Position numbers and translations under genes: made by a program. Of a stretch of DNA of 64,000 nucleotides, positions 53,114 to 62,832 are shown in pieces. This stretch comes from Dehalococcoidia bacterium (GTDB lineage: Bacteria > Chloroflexota > Dehalococcoidia > UBA2979). Position 1 is the stretch's first letter; each line of letters begins with the position of its first letter. A model generated the notes under the pieces. The model saw only the letters and a list, made by a program, of their open reading frames with translations. It was not told the DNA's origin and searched no databases. The stretch is from NCBI GenBank assembly GCA_009692725.1, contig SHYP01000006.1:7208-71207 (forward strand), written 5' to 3'.

Positions 53114-54213
53114 CCACCGCCAGCGACCCGTACGTCCTCAACATCGGGCCGCAGCATCCGTCCACGCACGGCGTGTTCCGCCTGCGCGTGGTCATGGACG
53201 GCGAGCGCCTGACAGACGTCGACATGGTCGTCGGCTACCTGCACCGTTCGATGGAGAAGCTCGCGGAGGAGCGTACCTACACCCAGAACATCCCCTTCAC
53301 CGACCGCACGGACTACCTCGCTGCGATGTCGAACAACCTCGGCTACTGCCTGGCCGTCGAGCTGCTCGCGGGCGTCGAGGTGCCGGAGCGTGCGTCGTAC
53401 CTGCGCGTGATCTTCGCGGAGCTCCAGCGCATCGCCAGCCACTCGATGGCCAACGGCACCTTCATCAACGATGCGGGCGCCTGGCAGACCCCGTTGATGT
53501 ACATGTTCCGCGAGCGCGAGAAGATCCTCGACCTGTTCGAGATGACCTGTGGCGCGCGCCTGACCACGAACTACATGCGCATCGGCGGCGTCGCCTTCGA
53601 GCCCCCCGCCGAGTTCTACCCCGCCGTCGACGCGCTGATCGCCGAGCTGCCGGACCGCATCGCGGAGTACACGGAGCTGCTCGTCGATAATGAGATCCTG
53701 CTCGCTCGCTCGCGCAACATTGGCGTGCTCTCCGCCGCCGAAGCGATCAACGCGTCGATCACCGGGCCCGTGCTGCGCGCCTCGGGCGTGCCGTGGGACC
53801 TGCGTAAGGCGGAGCCGTACTGCGCGTACGATCGCTTCGACTTCGAGATCCCGGTGGGGCACACCGGCGACTGCTACGATCGCTTCCTCGTGCGGCTGGA
53901 GGAGATGCGCCAATCCGTGCGCATCATCCGCCAGGCGCTCGACGGGATGCCGTCCGGCGCGCACAAGACCGAGATCCCGCTCGCGCTGCGCCCGGACCCG
54001 GGCGAGGCATACGCCCGTGTCGAAGGCCCGCGCGGCGAGCTCGGCTTCTACGTCGTTTCGGACGGTGGGCCCGCGCCGTACCGCTTTCACATCCGCGCGC
54101 CGTCGCTGATCAACCTCTCGCTGCTGCGGGAGATGGCCGTTGGCAGCTCGCTGCCGGACGCGATCGTCACGCTCGGCTCGCTCGACATCGTCGTCGGAGA
54201 GATCGACCGATGA
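53110..54213 (+). CDS. nuoD: NADH-quinone oxidoreductase subunit D
   Basis: A 367-residue peripheral subunit that holds the quinone-binding site with NuoB. Landmarks are LNIGPQHPSTHGVFRL (His and Tyr-region of the quinone site), VVGYLHRSMEKL, LMYMFREREKILDLFE, IPVGHTGDCYDR and the C-terminal LGSLDIVVGEIDR. Length and motifs are normal. ATG at 53110 overlaps nuoC, and the stop overlaps nuoH, again by ATGA. Confidence 0.96.
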   Translation: MTTASDPYVLNIGPQHPSTHGVFRLRVVMDGERLTDVDMVVGYLHRSMEKLAEERTYTQNIPFTDRTDYLAAMSNNLGYCLAVELLAGVEVPERASYLRVIFAELQRIASHSMANGTFINDAGAWQTPLMYMFREREKILDLFEMTCGARLTTNYMRIGGVAFEPPAEFYPAVDALIAELPDRIAEYTELLVDNEILLARSRNIGVLSAAEAINASITGPVLRASGVPWDLRKAEPYCAYDRFDFEIPVGHTGDCYDRFLVRLEEMRQSVRIIRQALDGMPSGAHKTEIPLALRPDPGEAYARVEGPRGELGFYVVSDGGPAPYRFHIRAPSLINLSLLREMAVGSSLPDAIVTLGSLDIVVGEIDR

Positions 54214-55625
54214 GCGCCGCGCTCGATCCGATCCGCCTGCGCGTGCGGCTCGCGCCACGCGCGCTCGCCGGGGGTGCCCTCGCGCTCGTCGTGTTCGTCG
54301 CGCTGAACGTGGCGATCGCTGCGCTCGTGATCAGCGGCGCGCTCGACGGCGAGTGGTACGACTTCCGCGACCTCGGCCTGGGCGTGCAGCAGCTGCGTGA
54401 ATGGCTGGACGAGCAGACCGCGGATCAGCCGGGCTGGCTCACGGACCTGCTGCGAAGCACCACGTGGCTGTCCTACATCGTCACCGCACTGCTGGGCGCG
54501 ACGGGCATCCTGAGCTTCGTCGGCGGCGTGCTGCTCGCGCTGATCTGGGTCGAGCGACGCCTGATCGGGCGCATCCAGGTGCGTCGCGGCCCCAACCGCG
54601 TCGGCCCGTTCGGGCTGCTGCAGCCCGTCGCGGACGCGATCAAGCTGATCCAGAAAGAGACGCTCATTCCCGTCGGCGCAGACCGCTTCATGTTCTTCCT
54701 GCCGCCCGTGCTCGTGTTCATCCCCGGTCTGCTGGTGTGGGCGCCGATCCCGTGGGCGCCGCACATGACGTACCTCGACACCAATGTCGGCGCGCTCTAC
54801 CTCGTCGCGATCGGCTCGCTGGCGACGCTCGCGATCTTCATGGCCGGCTGGTCGTCCAACAACCACTACGCGCTGCTGGGCGCGATGCGCACCGTCGCGA
54901 TGATGATCTCGTACGAGATCCCGCTCGCGCTGTCATTGCTCACGGTCGTCGTGCTCACCGGCACCGCGCGGCTCTCCGCCATCGTCGAGTGGCAATCGGT
55001 GCACAACGTCTGGGTCGGCATGCTGCTGCCGCTCACGTTGTTCACGTTCTTCTTCTCCTCCACAGCCGAGCTGAACCGCACACCGAATGACATCGCTGAG
55101 GCGGAGTCCGAGATCGTCGCGGGCTTTCACACCGAGTACTCCGGCATGAAATTCGGCCTGTTCTACGCCGTCGAGCTCGGGAACGCCGTCGCGGTCTCGG
55201 CGCTGGTCGCGGCGCTGTTCCTCGGCGGCTGGTCGCTGTTTGGACTGCAGGAGTGGGTGCCGCCGTACCTGGTGTTCGCGGCCAAGGTGAGCGCGGTCTA
55301 CTTCGTGCTCGTCTGGCTGCGCGGCACGTTGCCGCGCTTCCGCCTGGACCAGCTGATGGCGTTCGCGTGGAAGTACCTGATCCCGCTCTCCCTCGTGCAG
55401 CTCGCGCTCGTCGCCGTGGAGGCCGCGCTGCTCCGGCGCTGGGAGGGGGAGGGCATCGTCGCGTTCGGTGGGTTCATCCTCGTTAACGGGCTGTTCACGG
55501 TGGTCGCCGTGCGCGGCTGGGCGCGCTTCCTCGGCTACGCGCCAGAGCGCGAGCCGCTGCTGCGCCCCATGCTCACCACCGGCGTCGGCGGTATCGAGGC
55601 CGCCGAACGCATGCGGACGCGGTAG
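54210..55625 (+). CDS. nuoH: NADH-quinone oxidoreductase subunit H
   Basis: A 471-residue membrane subunit linking the quinone pocket to the pumping arm. Core motifs ERRLIGRIQVRRGPNRVGPFG, QPVADAIKLIQKE and ELNRTPNDIAEAESEIVAGF are intact. It is longer than the roughly 325-residue E. coli protein, mainly by an N-terminal extension with one additional hydrophobic helix (about residues 20-45) and a loop before the core. The ATG at 54210 overlaps nuoD. nuoI, often next, is missing. Confidence 0.95.
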   Translation: MSAALDPIRLRVRLAPRALAGGALALVVFVALNVAIAALVISGALDGEWYDFRDLGLGVQQLREWLDEQTADQPGWLTDLLRSTTWLSYIVTALLGATGILSFVGGVLLALIWVERRLIGRIQVRRGPNRVGPFGLLQPVADAIKLIQKETLIPVGADRFMFFLPPVLVFIPGLLVWAPIPWAPHMTYLDTNVGALYLVAIGSLATLAIFMAGWSSNNHYALLGAMRTVAMMISYEIPLALSLLTVVVLTGTARLSAIVEWQSVHNVWVGMLLPLTLFTFFFSSTAELNRTPNDIAEAESEIVAGFHTEYSGMKFGLFYAVELGNAVAVSALVAALFLGGWSLFGLQEWVPPYLVFAAKVSAVYFVLVWLRGTLPRFRLDQLMAFAWKYLIPLSLVQLALVAVEAALLRRWEGEGIVAFGGFILVNGLFTVVAVRGWARFLGYAPEREPLLRPMLTTGVGGIEAAERMRTR

Positions 55626-55636
55626 GGCAGGGGCGC

Positions 55637-56152
55637 ATGGAATCCACCGGCGTGATCATCGGCTTCTGGGCGCTCGCGGGGCTCACCGTGAGCAGCGCGG
55701 CGCTGGTGTTCGTCGCGCGCAACCTGCTGCACGCAGTGCTCGCGCTCGTGCTGTCGTTCATGGGCATGGCCGGGCTCTTCCTCACGCTCTCGGCCGACTT
55801 CATCGCGATGGCGCAGATCCTCATCTATGCGGGCGCGATCTCCGTGCTGCTCGTGTTCGCGGTGATGCTCACGCCGCTGGCCTCGCGAGACAACGGCAAC
55901 TCGCTGTTCGCGCTGCCGGGGCTCGCCATCGGCGGCGCGTTCGCGCTGCTGCTGATGTTCATCGCGGTCGACGTCGACTGGCCCGAGCTGCGCGGCGCGG
56001 CGCTGGCCGAGCGCGCCTTCGACGACACGATCGCGGCGATTGGCCGCTCACTCATCGATCGCTACGCCTTCGCGTTCCAGCTCGCCTCTGCGCTGCTGCT
56101 CGTCGCGCTGATCGGCGCGATCGCGCTCGTACGGGAAGACAGCGAGCGATGA
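55637..56152 (+). CDS. nuoJ: NADH-quinone oxidoreductase subunit J
   Basis: A 171-residue membrane subunit with five helices; FLTLSADFIAMAQILIYAGAI with VLLVFAVMLT is the pi-bulge helix signature. It completes the proton path in the membrane arm with NuoK and NuoA. ATG at 55637, 11 bases after nuoH; stop overlaps nuoK. Confidence 0.94.
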   Translation: MESTGVIIGFWALAGLTVSSAALVFVARNLLHAVLALVLSFMGMAGLFLTLSADFIAMAQILIYAGAISVLLVFAVMLTPLASRDNGNSLFALPGLAIGGAFALLLMFIAVDVDWPELRGAALAERAFDDTIAAIGRSLIDRYAFAFQLASALLLVALIGAIALVREDSER

Positions 56153-56481
56153 GCCTCAGCGTCACGCTCGCCCACTATCTCGCGATCTCCGGCATCGTCT
56201 TCGGCATCGGCATCGCCGTCGCGCTGGCCAAGCGCAACGCTATCGCCGTGCTGATGGGCATCGAGCTGATGCTGAACGCGGCCAACCTCGCGCTGCTCGC
56301 GTTCTCACGCTTCGGCTCGGCGTTCGCGCCCGGCGACGCGCCGCTCGCGGGCCACGTGTTCGTCGTGTTCGTGCTCACCGTCGCCGCCGCCGAGGCGGCC
56401 GTCGCGCTCGCCATGGCAGTGCTCGTGTACCGCCACCGCGAGACCATCGAGCTCGATCGCATCACGCTGATGCGCTGGTAG
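56149..56481 (+). CDS. nuoK: NADH-quinone oxidoreductase subunit K
   Basis: A 110-residue subunit with three helices. The conserved membrane Glu residues are in LMGIELMLNAANLALLAFSR and VAAAEAAVALAMAVLVYR. ATG at 56149 overlaps nuoJ (ATGA). The C-terminal RHRETIELDRITLMRW is typical. It is followed by a small ORF before nuoL. Confidence 0.94.
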   Translation: MSLSVTLAHYLAISGIVFGIGIAVALAKRNAIAVLMGIELMLNAANLALLAFSRFGSAFAPGDAPLAGHVFVVFVLTVAAAEAAVALAMAVLVYRHRETIELDRITLMRW

Positions 56482-56504
56482 CGCACGGAAACGACGAACA
56501 CGCG

Positions 56505-56692
56505 ATGTGGGTGAAGTTCATGGAGGTCCCGGACGGTTACGCCGCCACGATCTGGAGGGAGCTCTTCAATACCGAAGCGCTTGCCGTGCGCGTGGTCCCG
56601 CCGCTCGAGCTCGGCGCGATGAGTGAGGCGCGCGAGATCTGGGTGCCGGACGGCAAGACGCACGTGGCGCGCGAAGTGCTGAACAAGATCTG

Positions 56693-56693
<1 letters not shown>
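56505..56693 (+). CDS. Small DUF2007-like protein within the nuo operon
   Basis: A 62-residue soluble protein: MWVKFMEVPDGYAATIWREL, then FNTEALAVRVVPP and a C-terminal IWVPDGKTHVAREVLNKI. The pattern of a short strand, an A-x-x-W-R-x-L helix and a V-x-V strand resembles DUF2007 signal-transducing-like domains. Its TGATG junction with nuoL shows translation coupling. No role in complex I is known to me. Confidence 0.65.
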
Positions 56694-58609
<1,916 letters not shown>

Positions 58610-60085
58610 ATGCTGACGACGTTCTTGCTGCTCCCGCTTGTCGGCGTACTGCTGGTCGCGTTCCTGCCGCGCGCGCGCGAGCACGAGGCGAAGTGGATCG
58701 CGCTGTTCGTGTCCGCGCTGGCGTGCGGGCTCAGCCTCGCCATCTTCGTGCGCTTCGACCGCGACGCGGCCGGCTACCAGTTCGTCGACCGCTTCGAGTG
58801 GATTCGCGCCGGCGACGCCGGGTTCTCCGTGCAGTACATCGTGGGCGTCGACGGCCTTTCGGCGCCGCTCGTGCTGCTGCTCGGTATCCTCTCGCTCGCC
58901 TCGGTGCTCGTGTCGTTCAACGTCACGCTGCGCGCGCGCGAGTACTTCGCGTGGCTGCTGGTGCTGGAGACGGCAGTCGCCGGCGTGTTCACGTCGCTCG
59001 ACCTCATCCAGTTCTTCCTGTTCTGGGAGCTCGAGCTGGTGCCGATGTACCTGCTGATCAGCATCTGGGGCTCGGGCCGGCGCGAGTACAGCGCGATGAA
59101 GTTCCTGCTGTACACGATCAGCGGCTCCGCCCTGATGCTCGTCGGCTTCCTCGTGCTCGGCCTCGCCGCGGGCACGTTCGACATCGAGCAGCTGACCGCG
59201 CAGCCGCCGAGCGAGACGCTGCTGCCGCTCCAGGCCGTGTTCTGGTTCGTGATCGCCGCGTTCCTCGTCAAGCTGCCGATCGTGCCGCTGCATACGTGGC
59301 TGCCGGACGCGCACACCGACGCGCCGACGGCGGTGTCGGTGATGCTCGCGGGCGTGCTGCTGAAGATGGGCGGCTATGGCATCCTGCGCATTGCGCTGCC
59401 GCTGCTGCCGGAGCAGGCGCACGACGCGCGCGTCGTGCTCGCCGTGCTCGCCGCCGTCTCCGTCGTCTACGGCGCTGTGCTCACGCTGCGCCAGCGCGAC
59501 CTGAAACGGCTGATCGCCTACTCGTCCGTCTCGCACATGGGCTACGTGCTGCTCGGCGTGGCGGCCATGGGCTCGGTTGCGCTCTCGGGCGCCGCGCTGC
59601 AGATGGTCACGCACGGCTTGATCACCGGACTGCTGTTCATCATGGTCGGGCTGGTGTACGACCGCGCGCACACGCGCCAGATCGGGGAACTCTCCGGGCT
59701 GATGCACCAGATGCCGCTGATCGGCGTCGCGACGGTGGTCGCGGGCCTTGCCGCGCTCGGGCTGCCTGGCCTCGCGGGCTTCGTCGCCGAGATCACCGTG
59801 TTCCTCGGCGCGTTCCAGGCGCATCCTGCCGCGACGATCGCCGCGGTCTTCGGCGTGGTGCTGGCCGCCGGCTACGTGCTGTGGACGGTGCAGCGCGTGT
59901 TCATGGGGCCGCCTAACGCGCGCTGGGCAGCGCTGCCGGACTTCGACGCGTGGTGGGAGCGCACCGCTGTCGCGGGCATGCTCGCGCTCGTGCTTATCGT
60001 CGGCGTCTACCCCCGTGTGCTGAGCGACGTCGTGGTGCAGGGCGTGGAGCCGCTGGCCGCGATTCTGAGGGGCCCCGCCGCGTGA
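58610..60085 (+). CDS. nuoM: NADH-quinone oxidoreductase subunit M
   Basis: A 491-residue antiporter-like subunit. Landmarks are FLFWELELVPMYLLISIWG with the key Glu, FLVKLPIVPLHTWLPDAHTD, and LKRLIAYSSVSHMGYV. It pumps protons in the membrane arm. ATG at 58610 follows directly on the nuoL stop. Its own stop overlaps nuoN (GTGA). Confidence 0.95.
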   Translation: MLTTFLLLPLVGVLLVAFLPRAREHEAKWIALFVSALACGLSLAIFVRFDRDAAGYQFVDRFEWIRAGDAGFSVQYIVGVDGLSAPLVLLLGILSLASVLVSFNVTLRAREYFAWLLVLETAVAGVFTSLDLIQFFLFWELELVPMYLLISIWGSGRREYSAMKFLLYTISGSALMLVGFLVLGLAAGTFDIEQLTAQPPSETLLPLQAVFWFVIAAFLVKLPIVPLHTWLPDAHTDAPTAVSVMLAGVLLKMGGYGILRIALPLLPEQAHDARVVLAVLAAVSVVYGAVLTLRQRDLKRLIAYSSVSHMGYVLLGVAAMGSVALSGAALQMVTHGLITGLLFIMVGLVYDRAHTRQIGELSGLMHQMPLIGVATVVAGLAALGLPGLAGFVAEITVFLGAFQAHPAATIAAVFGVVLAAGYVLWTVQRVFMGPPNARWAALPDFDAWWERTAVAGMLALVLIVGVYPRVLSDVVVQGVEPLAAILRGPAA

Positions 60086-61545
60086 ACACGCTCGACCACT
60101 TCGACGTCATCGGCCCCGCAACGGTGCTGCTGGCCGGCGCAGCCATCGTGCTGCTCGCGGACCTCATCACTGGCCGCCGCGCGCGCGTGCGGCCGCTGGC
60201 GCTGCTCGCGCTCGGGGTCGCCGCGCTCTACGCGGCCGGCCAGACCGCCGCCGACACCACCGGCGAGGCGTTCGGCGGGGCCGTCGGCGTGGATCGCTTC
60301 ACGCTCTACGTCGCGCTGCTGCTGATCGTGATCGCGGCCGCCGTCGTGTTCGCGGGCGAAGCGGGCCTCGATCGCGTCGAGCAGCGTGGCGAGTTCTACG
60401 CGCTGCTGCTCGCCTCGACCGCCTCGATGCTGCTGCTCGCGCAGGCGCGCGACCTGATCGCGATCTTCGTCGCGCTGGAGACCACGTCGGTCGCGCAATA
60501 CGTGCTCGTCGGCCTCGGCCGCGACGCTCGCGCCTCGGAGGCCGGGCTGAAGTACCTGCTCACCGGCGCGGTCGCCGCGGCGGTGCTGCTGTACGGCTTC
60601 GTGCTGCTGTTCGGCATTGCCGGCAGCACCTCGCTCGACGACATCTCGCTCGCGATCGTCGAGACGGGCGACGAGACGCGGCTCGCCGTGATCGTCTCGT
60701 TCGTGCTGATCGCCGCGGGCGTCGGCTTCAAGATGGCGATCGTGCCGTTCCACGCCTGGGTGCCGGACGTATACCAGGGCGCGGCCACTCCGGTCACCGC
60801 CTTCCTGTCCGCGGCGTCGAAGGCAGCCGGCTTCGCGATTGCGCTGCGGCTGTTCTACACCGGCTTTGGCGGCGGTGACACGCCCGTCTCCGCCGACTGG
60901 GCGAAGCTCTTCGGCGTGCTCGCGGCAGCCTCGATGACGCTCGGCAACCTCGCCGCAATCCAGCAGACCGACGTGAAGCGCCTGCTCGGCTACTCATCGA
61001 TCGCGCAGGCCGGCAACATCGCGGTGGGGCTCGCCGCCGTCGCGGCAGGCGGCACGCTCGGGGCCGCCGGCGTGCTGTTCTTCCTCGGCACGTACGCCGC
61101 GACGAACCTCGGCGCGTTTATCGCGGTGATCGCCGTCGGCGCGCGCGTGGGGTCCGACGAGCTGCGCGACTACGCCGGCCTGCTGCGCCGCTCGCCCGGC
61201 CTGGCGATTGTGCTCGTGCTCTGCTTGCTCTCGCTTACCGGCCTGCCGCCGACGGCGGGCTTCCTCGCGAAGCTGTACGTGTTCAACAGCGCCGTGCAGG
61301 GCGGCGAGCAATGGCTCGTCTGGCTCGTCGTCGTCGCCGTCTTCAACACCGCGCTCTCCGCGTACTACTACCTGCGCTGGGCGCGCACGATCCTGCTTGA
61401 CGAGCCGCTGGACCCCACGCCGTTCCAGCCGCCCGCCACCACGAACGCCGTGCTCGCCGCGGCGGCCATCGGCGTCATCTTCTTCGGCCTCGTGCCCACC
61501 CCGCTGATCGACGCCGCGCGCAGCGCCGCCGCGGCGCTCGCGTAG
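60082..61545 (+). CDS. nuoN: NADH-quinone oxidoreductase subunit N
   Basis: A 487-residue antiporter-like subunit that ends the operon. Motifs are IAIFVALETTSVAQYVLVGL with the key Glu, MAIVPFHAWVPDVYQGAATP and VKRLLGYSSIAQAGNI. GTG at 60082 overlaps the nuoM stop. A convergent gene ends 9 bases after the stop, and no clear terminator lies between them. Confidence 0.95.
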   Translation: MNTLDHFDVIGPATVLLAGAAIVLLADLITGRRARVRPLALLALGVAALYAAGQTAADTTGEAFGGAVGVDRFTLYVALLLIVIAAAVVFAGEAGLDRVEQRGEFYALLLASTASMLLLAQARDLIAIFVALETTSVAQYVLVGLGRDARASEAGLKYLLTGAVAAAVLLYGFVLLFGIAGSTSLDDISLAIVETGDETRLAVIVSFVLIAAGVGFKMAIVPFHAWVPDVYQGAATPVTAFLSAASKAAGFAIALRLFYTGFGGGDTPVSADWAKLFGVLAAASMTLGNLAAIQQTDVKRLLGYSSIAQAGNIAVGLAAVAAGGTLGAAGVLFFLGTYAATNLGAFIAVIAVGARVGSDELRDYAGLLRRSPGLAIVLVLCLLSLTGLPPTAGFLAKLYVFNSAVQGGEQWLVWLVVVAVFNTALSAYYYLRWARTILLDEPLDPTPFQPPATTNAVLAAAAIGVIFFGLVPTPLIDAARSAAAALA

Positions 61546-61554
61546 CGCCCCGGC

Positions 61555-62078
61555 CTACGACGGCTGCCAATCGATCTCGAGATCGCTGTCGGGGAAGCCG
61601 AGGATTCGGATCACCCGATACGCGATATTCCGAGCCCGCTCAGAGCTCATGTTCGTCTCAGCGTGGAGGCCACTGCCTCGGACCTCGCCGGGGTCGTGAA
61701 GATCACTAGCGTTAACGGAGAAGTACGGGCGGCTGCGGCCGCGCAGGATCAGCACGCGCTCGAAGTCCGGTACCCCCAGCCGGTATAGGAGCGCCGTGAG
61801 GTCGAGGAGCATGCCCCGGTGCGTCGTAACGAAATGCTTCTCGCCTTGAAAAGTGTCCGACCGGATCCGCTGAGGACTCGATCGATGGCGATCCGGCGTG
61901 CTAAGCCCATGTCGTCTTCCCCCCCGTCGACTGCGCGAATCAAGGCTCCCAAGTGCTGGATTTCCCGCTCCATCGTGGCAACTTCGCTCTTCTTGCGACT
62001 CAGACTCTCGACGAGACTCGCCGCGCGCTCCCGGAGCACCTGGAGGTAATCGTCCGAAGCCACTGCGGCCTCCTTCAT
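61555..62078 (-). pseudogene. Protein with SeqA-like C-terminal domain, one frameshift
   Basis: The 5' frame (62078 to about 61865) gives a coiled coil (RAASLVESLSRKKSEVATME) and a basic turn. The 3' frame (about 61870 to 61555) gives FQGEKHFVTTHRGMLLDL, then ERVLILRGRSRPYFSVNASD, GSGLHAETNMSSERARNI and ILGFPDSDLEI. The GRxRxYF, TN-x(2)-S/T and LGFP elements resemble the DNA-binding C-terminal domain of SeqA, the replication-initiation regulator that binds hemimethylated DNA in Enterobacteria. This is from memory of the motif and is tentative. One missing base near 61865 separates the frames. The gene is less GC-rich than its neighbours, hinting at transfer. Confidence 0.45.
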
Positions 62079-62162
62079 CTTCGCTTCCTGTGTTGTTGCT
62101 GTAGCAAGCGTTAATAAGCAACGCAAGCATTACCGTTACCTACGAAGAAGCGAGGCGTCCCG

Positions 62163-62651
62163 CTGCCGTACGACATCACCATCGAGCCCGACGACGCGCT
62201 GCCCGCCGCCGAGCTCGCCGCCGTCGACCTCGCGCGCCTCGCGACCGCGGCCGAGGCGCTGCTCGCTGCCGAGGCCGTGCGCGCCGGCGCGGCCGTGACC
62301 GTGCTGCTCGCCACCGACGAGCGCCTGCGTGCGCTGAACCGCGACCACCGCGGCCTCGATGAGCCGACCGACGTGCTTTCGTTCCCCGCGGAGGAGGGCG
62401 ACGCGTTCCCGACGCCTCCCGGCGAGCCGCGCTACCTCGGCGACATCGCCGTGAGCCTCGCCGCGATCGAGCGGCAGGCGCGGACCGCCGGCCTCGATCC
62501 CGCGCTCGAGCTCGCGCATGTGGTCGTGCACGGCCTGCTGCACCTGCTCGGCCATGACCACGAGACGCCCGAGGACGACGCCGCGATGCGCGCGCGCGAG
62601 GAGGCGCTGCTCGGCCCCGCGATCCACGCTGGGCGCGCCCACGACGACTGA
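62163..62651 (+). CDS. ybeY: Endoribonuclease YbeY
   Basis: A 162-residue zinc ribonuclease for rRNA maturation and quality control. The motif HVVVHGLLHLLGHDHET carries the three zinc-binding His residues, and GLDEPTDVLSFP is the family signature. No ATG, GTG or TTG lies in frame at the expected start; the CTG at 62163, with CGAGG 7 bases before it, gives the right length. The GTG at 62277 would lose the first third of the domain. Confidence 0.88.
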   Translation: MPYDITIEPDDALPAAELAAVDLARLATAAEALLAAEAVRAGAAVTVLLATDERLRALNRDHRGLDEPTDVLSFPAEEGDAFPTPPGEPRYLGDIAVSLAAIERQARTAGLDPALELAHVVVHGLLHLLGHDHETPEDDAAMRAREEALLGPAIHAGRAHDD

Positions 62652-62657
62652 CCGCCG

Positions 62658-62706
62658 CTCACCCCCAGCCCCTCGCCCGCTCCGCGGGAGAGGGGCTGGG
62701 GGTGAG
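62658..62706. repeat. Intergenic palindromic repeat, hairpin-forming
   Basis: A perfect 17-bp stem (62658-62674 with 62690-62706) encloses a loop with a further 5-bp stem (62676-62680 with 62684-62688). The CTCACCCCCAGCCCCTC arm is typical of REP-like repeats scattered in many GC-rich genomes. It lies 7 bases after the ybeY stop and can act as terminator. Confidence 0.75.
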
Positions 62707-62832
62707 GGTGCCGGCCGCGAAGCGAGGGCCGTCGGCGCGGACGCAGGTTCGCGCCCGGCAGCGACCGAGCCGTCCCCACCCGTTACACTCCTCCGGGACG
62801 CGCGACCACTCCCCGGACGCCGCGAGCTGCCA

